From Tissierellales bacterium (lineage in GTDB: Bacteria; Bacillota; Clostridia; Tissierellales; JASKZW01): a stretch of DNA of 14,374 nucleotides. Shown one piece after another: positions 1 to 8,267 of this stretch. How positions within the stretch are numbered: the first letter of the stretch is position 1; the number at the start of each line of letters is the position of its first letter. The notes under the pieces were generated by a model. That model was not told where the DNA came from, ran no database searches, and saw only the letters and a list, made by a program, of their open reading frames with translations. A program made the translations under genes and the position numbers. The DNA lies in NCBI GenBank assembly GCA_030152145.1, contig JASLIL010000012.1, positions 1-14,374 of the forward strand, in the 5' to 3' direction.

Positions 1-50
1 GTGACTTAGTTTTATATGATTATAGCTAGTTTACTAGAGGAGGTTTAAGG

Positions 51-428
51 ATGGATGGGAATAGATTGTTTTTTAGTCTGGTATTTTTGCTGTCATTGGC
101 CTATATTGTTTTCTATCTTTTAAGGGCCTTTAGGCTTAGGAAAAGACTTGCTAGGGTTGAGGCTGAGATAGTCCAATTGACTTTGGCTGTGGATCTGGGC
201 TTATATCATATAAATTCTCAGAGGGCTGTACTTGAGTATATGGTTGATGGAAGACTTGTAAGGTCTAGTAATAGTCTTAGTGTAGCTTCAAGTGCTGGGC
301 TAGGGGATAGGAAAAATATATGGTACTTTTTAGATAGTCCGGATTTAGTTTTTCAAGATAGGGCCTACTATGGCCTTGCTGCCCTAGTGGCCTTTGTAAC
401 TAGTATTTTGTTTCTTGGCTTTTATTAA
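51..428 (+). CDS. Small two-helix membrane protein of unknown function
   Basis: I do not recognise a family for this 125-residue protein. Two hydrophobic segments are visible, at about residues 6-24 and 106-125. The first is followed at once by a strongly basic stretch (RAFRLRKRLAR, 25-35), which by the positive-inside rule places the roughly 80-residue central part in the cytoplasm. That part begins with a probable amphipathic helix (about 31-65) and has no cysteines or obvious catalytic motif. The ATG at 51 has a clear GAGGAGG ribosome binding site at 37-43, spaced 7 nt. The gene ends 55 nt before dnaE in the same direction. The coding call rests on the ribosome binding site, the membrane topology and codon use like that of dnaE (AGG Arg, ATA Ile). 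It could be a sporulation or envelope membrane protein, as small membrane genes lie near dnaE in some Firmicutes, but nothing in the sequence proves this. Confidence 0.75.
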   Translation: MDGNRLFFSLVFLLSLAYIVFYLLRAFRLRKRLARVEAEIVQLTLAVDLGLYHINSQRAVLEYMVDGRLVRSSNSLSVASSAGLGDRKNIWYFLDSPDLVFQDRAYYGLAALVAFVTSILFLGFY

Positions 429-441
429 TTTTAGAGTTTTA

Positions 442-450
442 TGTTAGAAT
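442..450 (+). promoter_or_regulatory. Possible extended -10 promoter for dnaE
   Basis: The sequence TGTTAGAAT fits the extended -10 pattern TGnTATAAT with one mismatch in the hexamer. The -35 region at the usual distance is poor (TTATTA at 422-427). Transcription starting near 457 would give a leader of about 27 nt that holds the dnaE ribosome binding site AAAGGG (471-476). dnaE could instead be read through from the gene upstream, because no terminator is visible in this gap. Confidence 0.35.
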
Positions 451-483
451 AGATTTTTAATATATAGTAGAAAGGGTTTTAGA

Positions 484-3400
484 ATGGTAGAGAGAGGAAA
501 ATTTACCCATCTTCATGTGCATACAGAGTATAGCCTGCTGGATGGTTTAAATAAGATAGAGGATTTACTGGATAGGGTTGTGGAGCTGGATATGGATTCT
601 ATAGCTATAACAGATCATGGTTCTATGTTTGGAGTGGTTCATTTTTACAAGGAGGCTAGGAAGAGGGGGATAAATCCTATTCTGGGTTCTGAAGTTTATA
701 TTGCAAAAAATAACTACAGGGATAAGGGCCCAGAGGATAAGTATAGCTATCATCTGATACTTTTGGCTGAGAACAATGAGGGCTATTCCAATCTTACTAA
801 GATAGTTTCAGAGGGCTATGTTAATGGATTTTACTATAAGCCTAGGGTGGATAAGGAAATCTTGAGAAAATATAGTAGGGGGATTATATGTACTTCTGCC
901 TGCCTGGGAGGAGAGGTTCAAAGAAAGCTTCTTAACAATGACTATGAGGGGGCCAAGGATACTGCCCTTGAATATGAGGATATATTTGGGTCTGGCAACT
1001 ACTTTCTAGAGTTACAGGACCATGGTATGAGCGACCAGAAGCTGGTTAATGATGGCCTTATAAGGATTTCTAAAGAGACGGGTATTCCTCTTATAGCTTC
1101 TAATGATGCCCACTATCTAAGAAGGAAGGACCATATAGTTCATGATGTTTTACTTTGTATTCAGACTGGTAGGACTGTGGATGAGACTGATAGGATGAAG
1201 TTTCCTTCTGAGGAATTTTACATAAAATCCTATGATGAAATGTATGAGCTTTTTAGCCATGTTCCTGAGGCCTTGGAAAATACAGTTAAGATTGCCAATA
1301 GATGTGATGTTAGGCTGGATTTTGATAGTCTTCATCTGCCTCGCTATGATGTGCCTGAGGGCTATACTAATGTTGACTATTTAAGGGAGCTTAGTTTAAG
1401 CGGCCTGGAGGAAAGGTATGGTAGCCTTAGTCAGGAGATTAGTGAGAGGTTTGACTTTGAGTTTGATACTATAGTTTCCATGGGCTATGTAGATTATTTT
1501 CTTATAGTTTGGGATTTTATAAGGTTTGCTAGGGAAAATGGTATAGAGGTAGGTCCTGGTCGTGGTTCTGCTGCTGGCAGTATAGTTTCCTATGCCCTGG
1601 GGATTATAGATATAGATCCCCTAAAGTATGACCTGCTTTTTGAGAGGTTTTTAAATCCAGAGAGAGTTAGTATGCCAGATATAGATATTGACTTTTGCTA
1701 TGAGCGTAGGGAGGAAGTTATAGACTATGTTATAGATAAGTATGGGGAGGATAGGGTGGCCCAGATAGTTACCTTTGGTACTATGGCTGCTCGTGGTGCC
1801 ATAAGGGATGTGGGTCGTGCCATAAATATGCCCTATAGCAGTGTGGATAAGATAGCCAAGGAGATTCCTACAGAGCTGGGTATGACTATTGGAAAGGCTC
1901 TGGAGGTCAATAAGAACCTAAGGTCTATTTATGACTCTGATAGGGAGGTAAGAAATCTTATAGATTTGGCCCTGGCTGTAGAAGGCCTACCTAGGCATAC
2001 TTCCACCCATGCGGCAGGGGTGGTTATAGCCAAGGAGCCTATTACAAACTATGTTCCTCTTTCCAGAAATAAGGATGCTATAACTACTCAGTTTGACATG
2101 ATAGAGCTAGAGGAGTTGGGCCTTTTAAAGATGGACTTTTTAGGGCTGAGGACTCTGACAGTTATTAGGGATGCTGTGGATCTGATTAGGGAGAATCATG
2201 GAGTGGATATAGATTTTAACCTGATAGACTACAATGATCCTAAGGTTTTAGAGATGTTTCAAAGGGGGGAGACCTTGGGTATTTTCCAGTTTGAAAGTCC
2301 TGGTATGAGGCAGTTCCTTAAGGATTTAAAGCCTAATATGTTTGAGAACTTGATAGCTGCCAACTCTCTTTATAGGCCAGGTCCTATGGATCAGATTCCC
2401 CAGTATATAAGGAATAAGAACAATCCAGAGGATATAGAGTATATAGACGAGTCCCTAAGGCCTATACTTGATGTTACCTATGGAATTATAGTTTATCAGG
2501 AGCAGGTTATGCAGATAGTTAGGGACCTAGGTGGCTTTACCCTAGGTGGAGCTGACCTTTTACGTCGTGCCATGGGTAAGAAGAAGATGGATGTTATGGA
2601 AAAGGAGAGGCAGAGATTTCTTTATGGAGAGCTAGATGACCAGGGAGAGATTATAGTTTCTGGTGCCATTAGAAATGGTGTGGACGAGGCTTCAGCCAAT
2701 AAAATATATGATTTAATGATAGATTTTGCCAAGTATGCCTTTAACAAATCCCACTCTGCAGCCTATGCCCTGGTGGCCTATAGGACTGCCTATTTAAAGC
2801 ACTACTATCCAGTGGAATTTATGGCGGCCTTGATTAGTAGCGTTATGGGGGTTACCAACTCAGTTTCCCTTTATATAGAGGAGTGTAAGAGGTTGGGTAT
2901 AGAGATTCTTCCTCCAGATATAAACCAATCTTTTAAGAAATTTACGGTGGTAGATGGTAGGATTAGATTTGGTCTTATGGCTGTTAAAAACGTGGGAGAA
3001 AACTTTATAGAGGCTATAGTTGAGGCTAGAAATAGGGCTGGTTCCTTTGATAGTTTGACAGATTTTTGCGAGAGAATAGAGACTGTGGATCCTAATGTTA
3101 TGAATAAAAGGGCTGTAGAGTCTCTTATAAAGTGTGGTGCTATGGATGGGCTGAAGGGCAATAGGGCCCAGTATTTGGCTATATTTGATAAGACTATAGA
3201 TGGAATTCACTCTGATAGGAGGAGAAATATAAAGGGCCAGGCCTCTATGTTTGATATTATTGATGAGGATGAGGATATAGATAATCTGCCAGAGGTTAGG
3301 GAACTTTCTGAGAGAAATAGGCTTCATATGGAGAAGGAGATGCTGGGTATATATGTTACGGGCCATCCTCTTAAGGAGTATGAGGATAGGTTAAAGACCT

Positions 3401-3957
3401 TGACTAGCCACACCAGTGCAGAGATTTTAGAGGACTATGGCCACCAGTTGACAGGCCTTGATAGGATGGATGGCAAGAGGGTTACTATGGCTGGTATTGT
3501 CCAGTCTAGGAAGACTATGATTACTAGAAATAACCATATGATGGCCTTTATAACCCTGGAGGATCTAATGGGCACTATAGAGGGTATAGTTTTCCCAACT
3601 AGCTATGATAAGTATCAGGATCTTATTCTTGAGGATAGCCTGATTCTAGTTAAGGGCAAGCTTTCTGTTAATGAAGAGGAGGAGCCTAAGCTTATTTGTG
3701 AGAATATATATAGGCTGGATGAATATGATTCAAGGAAGCTTTATATACAGCTGGAAGAGTCTAGACTTAAGGTCTTGATGCCTAGGTTAAACCAGATCTT
3801 CCTAAGATATAGCGGAAAAACTCCTGTGGTTATATATTTAAAGGATAGAAATAAGGCCTTGCAGGGTAAGAGAAATTTATGGGTAGATATAGAAGAGGAG
3901 AGACTTTTTAAGGAATTAAGGGAAATATTAGGAGATGAAAACGTTAAGCTTAATTAG
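484..3957 (+). CDS. dnaE: DNA polymerase III subunit alpha (DnaE)
   Basis: Catalytic subunit of a bacterial C-family replicative DNA polymerase, 1157 residues, a normal length for DnaE. The N-terminal PHP domain (about 7-215) keeps its probable metal ligands: HLH at 9-11, TDH at 43-45, E70, H90, C140 and DAH at 208-210. The polymerase core shows GPGRGSAAGS (357-366), the catalytic PDIDID (D401 and D403), HTSTHAAG (505-512), and MDFLG with the likely third catalytic aspartate at D551. YRPGPM lies further on. A helix-hairpin-helix region follows, and then an OB-fold at about 997-1080. The ATG at 484 has AAAGGG 7 nt upstream and sits at the usual DnaE N-terminus. This is the DnaE type, not PolC; Firmicutes often carry both, and PolC would be elsewhere. 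pfkA follows 69 nt after its stop. Third codon positions are rich in T and G. Confidence 0.97.
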   Translation: MVERGKFTHLHVHTEYSLLDGLNKIEDLLDRVVELDMDSIAITDHGSMFGVVHFYKEARKRGINPILGSEVYIAKNNYRDKGPEDKYSYHLILLAENNEGYSNLTKIVSEGYVNGFYYKPRVDKEILRKYSRGIICTSACLGGEVQRKLLNNDYEGAKDTALEYEDIFGSGNYFLELQDHGMSDQKLVNDGLIRISKETGIPLIASNDAHYLRRKDHIVHDVLLCIQTGRTVDETDRMKFPSEEFYIKSYDEMYELFSHVPEALENTVKIANRCDVRLDFDSLHLPRYDVPEGYTNVDYLRELSLSGLEERYGSLSQEISERFDFEFDTIVSMGYVDYFLIVWDFIRFARENGIEVGPGRGSAAGSIVSYALGIIDIDPLKYDLLFERFLNPERVSMPDIDIDFCYERREEVIDYVIDKYGEDRVAQIVTFGTMAARGAIRDVGRAINMPYSSVDKIAKEIPTELGMTIGKALEVNKNLRSIYDSDREVRNLIDLALAVEGLPRHTSTHAAGVVIAKEPITNYVPLSRNKDAITTQFDMIELEELGLLKMDFLGLRTLTVIRDAVDLIRENHGVDIDFNLIDYNDPKVLEMFQRGETLGIFQFESPGMRQFLKDLKPNMFENLIAANSLYRPGPMDQIPQYIRNKNNPEDIEYIDESLRPILDVTYGIIVYQEQVMQIVRDLGGFTLGGADLLRRAMGKKKMDVMEKERQRFLYGELDDQGEIIVSGAIRNGVDEASANKIYDLMIDFAKYAFNKSHSAAYALVAYRTAYLKHYYPVEFMAALISSVMGVTNSVSLYIEECKRLGIEILPPDINQSFKKFTVVDGRIRFGLMAVKNVGENFIEAIVEARNRAGSFDSLTDFCERIETVDPNVMNKRAVESLIKCGAMDGLKGNRAQYLAIFDKTIDGIHSDRRRNIKGQASMFDIIDEDEDIDNLPEVRELSERNRLHMEKEMLGIYVTGHPLKEYEDRLKTLTSHTSAEILEDYGHQLTGLDRMDGKRVTMAGIVQSRKTMITRNNHMMAFITLEDLMGTIEGIVFPTSYDKYQDLILEDSLILVKGKLSVNEEEEPKLICENIYRLDEYDSRKLYIQLEESRLKVLMPRLNQIFLRYSGKTPVVIYLKDRNKALQGKRNLWVDIEEERLFKELREILGDENVKLN

Positions 3958-3981
3958 AGGCCTATTTTATGGGATTTATTG

Positions 3982-3990
3982 TGGTATAAT
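3982..3990 (+). promoter_or_regulatory. Extended -10 promoter of pfkA-pyk
   Basis: TGGTATAAT is a perfect extended -10 element (TGnTATAAT) in the 69-nt gap between dnaE and pfkA. No good -35 hexamer is seen about 17 nt upstream, as is common for extended -10 promoters. Transcription would start near 3997, giving a leader of about 30 nt with AGGAGG at 4015-4020 before the ATG at 4027. Because this promoter lies downstream of the in-frame TTG at 3979, it argues against that codon being the pfkA start. Confidence 0.6.
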
Positions 3991-4026
3991 ACATTTATAT
4001 TTAGAAAAGGAATTAGGAGGGACGTT

Positions 4027-4986
4027 ATGAAGAAGATTGGTATAATAACAAGTGGAGGAGATGCCCCAGGTATGAATGCTGCCATAAGGGCTATAGTTAG
4101 GACTTGTGTTTACAATGACATAGAGGTTTATGGTATAAAGCAGGGCTACTTCGGACTTTTAAAGGGCGAGATAGAACAGATGGATATAGCATCTGTGGCT
4201 GATATAATCCAAAAGGGCGGTACTATGTTGCGTTCTGCTAGGTGTGAGGAGTTTACTACAGAAGAGGGCTTTAAGAAGGGTATAAATGTATTGGAGATGT
4301 TTGATCTAGATGGCTTGGTGGTTCTTGGTGGAGATGGTACCTTTAAGGGAGCAGAAAAGATTAGCAAGGCTGGCATTCCTGTTATAGGAATTCCCTGTAC
4401 TATAGACAATGATATGGGCTATACAGACTATACAGTTGGTTTCTATACTGCCATTGGCACAGTTATAGATGCTATTGGTAAGATTAGAGATACTTCTACC
4501 AGCCATGGCAGGGCTAATGTAGTGGAGGTTATGGGTAGAAACTGTGGAGATATAGCTCTTTATTCAGGTGTAGCTGGTGGGGCTGAGAGTATTATAGTTC
4601 CAGAGGTTGAGTATAATATTTCCGAGGTTTGCAAGAGAGTTATTCAGGGTAGAAATAGAGGTAAGCTTCACCACATAATAGTTTTGGCTGAGGGTGTTGG
4701 CAATGCCTATGAAGTGGCTGAGGAGATAGAAAGTAAGACAGATACAGAAACTCGTGTTACAGTCTTAGGCCACATACAAAGAGGTGGATCACCAGTAGCT
4801 TTTGATAGGATTATGGCTAGTGAGATGGGTCATAAGGCTGTAAATCTTTTAATGGAGGGCAAGAGTGGTAGGGCCTTGGGCATAAAGTGTGACCAGATAT
4901 TTGATATGGACATTACTGAGGCTGTTGAGACTAAGAGAGTTTTCAATAAGGATATGTATGAGATGGCTAAGGTTCTTTCAATATAA
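4027..4986 (+). CDS. pfkA: ATP-dependent 6-phosphofructokinase (PfkA)
   Basis: Phosphorylates fructose 6-phosphate to fructose 1,6-bisphosphate, the committed step of glycolysis, as a cytoplasmic tetramer. The 319-residue length and residue spacing match E. coli PfkA exactly: G11 in TSGGDAPGMNAAIR, R72, GGDGT at 101-105, TIDND with catalytic D127 and D129, R162, MGR ending at R171, E222, R243 and H249 (GHIQRGGSP). G104 of GGDG points to ATP rather than pyrophosphate as phosphoryl donor. Residue 124, usually Gly in ATP enzymes and Lys in pyrophosphate enzymes, is Cys here (IPCTIDND). The ATG at 4027 is chosen because AGGAGG lies 6 nt upstream and it gives the standard N-terminus MKKIGIITSGGD; an in-frame TTG at 3979 would add 16 unrelated residues and precedes the -10 box. 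pyk follows after 14 nt, so the two are almost certainly co-transcribed. Confidence 0.97.
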   Translation: MKKIGIITSGGDAPGMNAAIRAIVRTCVYNDIEVYGIKQGYFGLLKGEIEQMDIASVADIIQKGGTMLRSARCEEFTTEEGFKKGINVLEMFDLDGLVVLGGDGTFKGAEKISKAGIPVIGIPCTIDNDMGYTDYTVGFYTAIGTVIDAIGKIRDTSTSHGRANVVEVMGRNCGDIALYSGVAGGAESIIVPEVEYNISEVCKRVIQGRNRGKLHHIIVLAEGVGNAYEVAEEIESKTDTETRVTVLGHIQRGGSPVAFDRIMASEMGHKAVNLLMEGKSGRALGIKCDQIFDMDITEAVETKRVFNKDMYEMAKVLSI

Positions 4987-5000
4987 TTAGGGGTGATTAG

Positions 5001-6755
5001 ATGAAAAAGACAAAGATAGTTTGTACTATTGGTCCTGCTTCAGAGTCAGAGGAGATTCTAGAGGAGCTTTTCAAGTCTGGCTTAAATGTTACCAGGCTTA
5101 ACTTCTCCCATGGAAATCATGAGGAGCATAAACTGAGGATAGATGCTATAAAGAAAATCAGAGAAAAGCTTAATCTTCCTATAGCTATAATGCTTGATAC
5201 CAAGGGACCAGAAATAAGGCTGGGAGATTTTTCTCTAGATGAGGTTGTTTTAGAGACTGGTGACAGCTATATACTTACTTCAGAGGATATAGTGGCAGAT
5301 GAAAATAGGGCTTCTGTTTCCTATAAGAATCTACCAAATGATGTAGTAGAGGGCAACAGGATTTTAATAGATGATGGTTTAGTAGAGCTTTCTGTTATTA
5401 GGGTTGAGGGAAATGACATTTATTGTAAGGTTTTAAATGGTGGGACTATAAAGGGCCATAAAGGGGTAAATGTACCTAATATTGAAATAAATTTACCGGC
5501 TATAACAGACAAGGATGTTGAGGATATTAAGTTTGGTATAGAAAATGGTGTGGATTTTATAGCAGCTTCCTTTATAAGGAAGGAGGCAGATGTCTTTGCT
5601 ATTAGGGAGATTTTGGAAAAAAACGGTGGAGATGATATACACATTATTTCCAAGATAGAAAATAGGGAAGGCGTAGACAATATAGATTCTATTATAGAGG
5701 CTTCTGATGGAATAATGGTGGCTCGTGGAGATCTGGGTGTAGAAATTGAGACAGAGCTTATACCTATAATACAAAAGAGGATTATAAGCAAGTGTAACCA
5801 TGCTGGGAAACCAGTTATTACAGCTACTCAAATGTTGGATTCTATGATGAGAAATCCAAGACCTACTAGAGCTGAAGTTACAGATGTAGCCAATGCTATT
5901 TTAGATGGCTCCGATGCCATAATGCTATCAGGTGAGACAGCTGCTGGAAAGTATCCAGTGGAGGCTGTAAAGACCATGTATAATATAGCCTATACTACAG
6001 AAGAGTCAAAAGAATATAGGGATAGGCTGGATAGGAGAACTTTTGAGAAGAGTATAACTACTACCAATGCTATTAGCCGTGCTACCTGCCAGGCTGCTAG
6101 GGAGCTAGATGCTAGTGCTATTATTACAGCGACCTCCAGTGGTTACACCTCCCGAGCAGTTTCAAAGTTTAGACCAGATGCTACTATAATAGCAGCTACA
6201 AACAGGGATGATGTTATGAGAAAGCTATCCTTGGTTTGGGGTGTAACTCCAGTTAGGGCCTTGGAAAGTGAAGACACTGACGAGGTTATAGAAAAGTCAA
6301 TTCAGGTTTCCATGGAAGAAGGCCTGGTAAATGAAGGAGACCTAGTAGTTATAACTGCAGGAATCCCAGTTGGTGTAGCTGGAACTACCAACCTTTTAAA
6401 GGTTCATACTATAGGCAAGGTTCTGGTTAAGGGTACAGGCCTTGGCAAGCACTCAGTGTCTGCTAGAGCAGTGGTAGCCAGTACAGGAGAGGAACTAGAA
6501 GAGAAGTTTAGGGATGGAGATATAATAGTTAGTAAATATACTAGTAGAGATGTTACTCCCTATATGGAGAGGGCTTCTGCCATAGTAGTAGAGGAAGGTG
6601 GCCTAACCTCCCATGCAGCCATAGTTGGTGTTACCCTAGGTATACCTACTATAGTTGGAGCAAGTAATGTAACGGATCATATAAAAGATGGGGATACTAT
6701 AACAGTAGATCCTCAAGCTGGCCTAGTCTACGAAGGAGAGGCTAGGGTATTATAG
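5001..6755 (+). CDS. pyk: Pyruvate kinase with C-terminal PEP-utiliser domain
   Basis: Converts phosphoenolpyruvate and ADP to pyruvate and ATP, the last step of glycolysis. At 584 residues it is the long Firmicutes/Bacillus form. The (beta/alpha)8 barrel with inserted B domain carries LDTKGPEIR (65-73), SKIENREG with catalytic K218 and metal ligand E220, ARGDLGVE with D244, and the signature around residues 271-319, including TATQMLDSM and GETAAGKYP. The alpha/beta C domain runs to about 475. The extra C-terminal domain (about 485-584) resembles the phosphohistidine domain of PEP synthase and PTS enzyme I and keeps the TSHAA motif (H538). In known enzymes with this extension it is not needed for activity. 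The ATG at 5001 has AGGGGTGA at 4989-4996 just upstream. Second gene of the pfkA-pyk operon; an intrinsic terminator follows at once. Third positions are mixed, between the T/G-rich dnaE and the A/C-rich genes downstream. Confidence 0.97.
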   Translation: MKKTKIVCTIGPASESEEILEELFKSGLNVTRLNFSHGNHEEHKLRIDAIKKIREKLNLPIAIMLDTKGPEIRLGDFSLDEVVLETGDSYILTSEDIVADENRASVSYKNLPNDVVEGNRILIDDGLVELSVIRVEGNDIYCKVLNGGTIKGHKGVNVPNIEINLPAITDKDVEDIKFGIENGVDFIAASFIRKEADVFAIREILEKNGGDDIHIISKIENREGVDNIDSIIEASDGIMVARGDLGVEIETELIPIIQKRIISKCNHAGKPVITATQMLDSMMRNPRPTRAEVTDVANAILDGSDAIMLSGETAAGKYPVEAVKTMYNIAYTTEESKEYRDRLDRRTFEKSITTTNAISRATCQAARELDASAIITATSSGYTSRAVSKFRPDATIIAATNRDDVMRKLSLVWGVTPVRALESEDTDEVIEKSIQVSMEEGLVNEGDLVVITAGIPVGVAGTTNLLKVHTIGKVLVKGTGLGKHSVSARAVVASTGEELEEKFRDGDIIVSKYTSRDVTPYMERASAIVVEEGGLTSHAAIVGVTLGIPTIVGASNVTDHIKDGDTITVDPQAGLVYEGEARVL

Positions 6756-6763
6756 ATATTTAG

Positions 6764-6790
6764 GACTGCCTAGGCTGGCAGTCTTTTTTT
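6764..6790 (+). terminator. Intrinsic terminator of pfkA-pyk
   Basis: A perfect 7-bp stem, GACTGCC (6764-6770) with GGCAGTC (6777-6783), has a 6-nt loop and runs into seven T residues (6784-6790). It begins 8 nt after the pyk stop codon, so it ends the glycolytic transcription unit and separates it from nagE. Confidence 0.9.
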
Positions 6791-6815
6791 CTGCTTTTTT
6801 AAATTTCTATATAAA

Positions 6816-6851
6816 TTGGGACTATAGGGGTATATAGGCCATAGGGGACAA
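6816..6851 (+). promoter_or_regulatory. Repeat-bearing nagE leader region (possible operator)
   Basis: The gap between the pyk terminator and nagE must hold the nagE promoter. I cannot name a convincing -35/-10 pair; TATATT at 6855-6860 is the nearest -10-like hexamer. The stretch contains ATAGGGG twice (6824-6830 and 6841-6847), with a shorter ATAGG between them (6834-6838), and is flanked by TTG and CAA. This could be a regulator site for sugar control. I see no match to the Bacillus NagR operator, to a catabolite response element or to an antiterminator hairpin. The nagE ribosome binding site AAGGGGG is at 6871-6877. Confidence 0.25.
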
Positions 6852-6885
6852 TTATATATTTTTTAAAGAAAAGGGGGAAAAAACA

Positions 6886-8265
6886 ATGAATAAGGATAAG
6901 ATTCTAGGTAGTTTACAGAAACTTGGTAAGGCCTTAATGTTACCAGTAGCTGTGCTACCAGCAGCAGGTCTATTGCTTAGATTTGGGCAAGATGACCTTT
7001 TAAATCTACCTTTTATGTCAGCAGCAGGAGATGCTATATTGGGGAATTTAGCAATTCTTTTTGCTATAGGGGTAGCAGTAGGATTGGCTTTTGATGAGTC
7101 AGGTTCAGCAGGTTTGGCAGGTGCTATAGGTTACTTTGTTATAACCAAGGGTGCAGCAGCCATAAATGAAGATATAAACATGGGGGTACTAGCAGGTATT
7201 ATAGCAGGGGTATTGGCAGGAAACCTCTACAATAAATATCATGATATAGAACTTCCAGATTGGTTAGCCTTCTTTGGAGGCAGAAGATTTGTCCCTATAG
7301 TAACAGCGGCAGTATCAATTCTATTGGCCTTAATATTCGGTTACATCTGGCCACCAATTCAGACAGTTATAGACTCAATAGGTAATTGGACCATAGCTTC
7401 AGGCGCTATTGGAGTATTTATGTTTGCATTTTTAAATAGACTTTTAATTCCACTAGGCCTTCACCATATACTAAACAATATAGTTTGGTTTGTCTTTGGG
7501 GAATACAATGGAGCCCAAGGAGACATAGCTAGGTACTTTGCAGGAGACCCAACAGCTGGTATATTCCAGGCAGGTTTCTATCCTATAATGATGTTTGGTT
7601 TGGTAGGAGCAGCTCTAGCCATGTATTCAACAGCCAAGGAAGAAAACAAGCCAGCAGCCAAGGGACTACTGTTTTCAGTAGCCTTTACAGCCTTCCTAAC
7701 AGGTATAACAGAACCTATAGAATTTATGTTTATGTTCCTAGCGCCATCACTTTACCTAGTCCATGCCCTACTATCAGGACTATCAATGGCCATAGTATAT
7801 AAACTAGGAATAAGACATGGATTCTACTTTTCAGCAGGAGCCCTAGACTACTTCCTAAATATGAAGTTTGCAACCAAGGGCTGGCTACTAATACCTATAG
7901 GTCTAGTATTTGGACTGATCTACTTCCTTATATTTAGGGCAGTTATAGTTAAGAGAAATCTACCAACTCCAGGCAGGGAAGATGACTTTGAAAGCAAGGG
8001 CCTAGATATGGCTATAAAGGAAAAGGGAGAAGATGGTCTGGCCCTAGCCTATATAGAAGCCCTAGGTGGAAGGGAGAACATTGAAACCGTAGGAAACTGC
8101 ATAACCAGACTAAGAATGACCGTAAAAGATGGTAGCAAGGTAGACGACGGAAAGCTTAAGTCACTGGGCGCTTCAGGAGTTCTAAGGCCAAGTGATAAAA
8201 ACGTACAGGTAGTTATAGGTACAAAGGCAGAATTCCTAGCAGATAAGATAAAGAGAAATATCTAG
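6886..8265 (+). CDS. nagE: PTS permease EIICB, N-acetylglucosamine type (NagE)
   Basis: Membrane component of the PEP-dependent sugar phosphotransferase system; it imports a sugar and phosphorylates it during transport. The first 350 or so residues form the polytopic IIC domain, with PVAVLPAAGLLLRFG near the N-terminus, INMGVLAGI, LPDWLAFFGGRRFVPI, LIPLGLHH and GITEPIEFMF. The TPGRED linker (about 360) leads into a IIB domain whose phosphorylated cysteine is C405 in GNCITRLR. Many of these stretches follow E. coli NagE closely, so I favour N-acetylglucosamine over glucose; glucosamine remains possible. At 459 residues it lacks the IIA domain fused in E. coli NagE, so IIA must come from another protein. 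The ATG at 6886 has AAGGGGG 8 nt upstream. It has its own transcription unit after the pyk terminator and is followed by a terminator, with an uncharacterised gene directly behind it. Confidence 0.9.
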   Translation: MNKDKILGSLQKLGKALMLPVAVLPAAGLLLRFGQDDLLNLPFMSAAGDAILGNLAILFAIGVAVGLAFDESGSAGLAGAIGYFVITKGAAAINEDINMGVLAGIIAGVLAGNLYNKYHDIELPDWLAFFGGRRFVPIVTAAVSILLALIFGYIWPPIQTVIDSIGNWTIASGAIGVFMFAFLNRLLIPLGLHHILNNIVWFVFGEYNGAQGDIARYFAGDPTAGIFQAGFYPIMMFGLVGAALAMYSTAKEENKPAAKGLLFSVAFTAFLTGITEPIEFMFMFLAPSLYLVHALLSGLSMAIVYKLGIRHGFYFSAGALDYFLNMKFATKGWLLIPIGLVFGLIYFLIFRAVIVKRNLPTPGREDDFESKGLDMAIKEKGEDGLALAYIEALGGRENIETVGNCITRLRMTVKDGSKVDDGKLKSLGASGVLRPSDKNVQVVIGTKAEFLADKIKRNI

Positions 8266-8267
8266 AG

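Noticed and set aside
1..50. End of an upstream gene
   Set aside because: Stops occur early (TGA at 2-4, TAG at 7-9), but too little sequence is present to say which frame, if any, codes.
2860..3366. Minus-strand open frames of 96-168 codons inside dnaE, and similar ones inside pyk, uup and elsewhere
   Set aside because: They lie fully antisense to clearly identified genes, lack family motifs and ribosome binding sites, and are explained by the codon bias of the opposite strand.
3979..4026. TTG at 3979 as the pfkA start, giving a 335-residue protein
   Set aside because: It overlaps the -35/-10 region, has no ribosome binding site, and adds 16 residues not found in PfkA; the ATG at 4027 has AGGAGG and gives the exact family length.
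6849..6870. A dif-like site near the composition switch
   Set aside because: The AT-rich stretch resembles the middle of Firmicutes dif sites only loosely; neither XerC nor XerD half-site matches well enough to call.
6791..6885. NagR operator, catabolite response element or RAT antiterminator before nagE
   Set aside because: ATTGG near 6815 recalls the start of the NagR site, but the rest does not align without gaps, and no cre-type palindrome or antiterminator hairpin pair was found.
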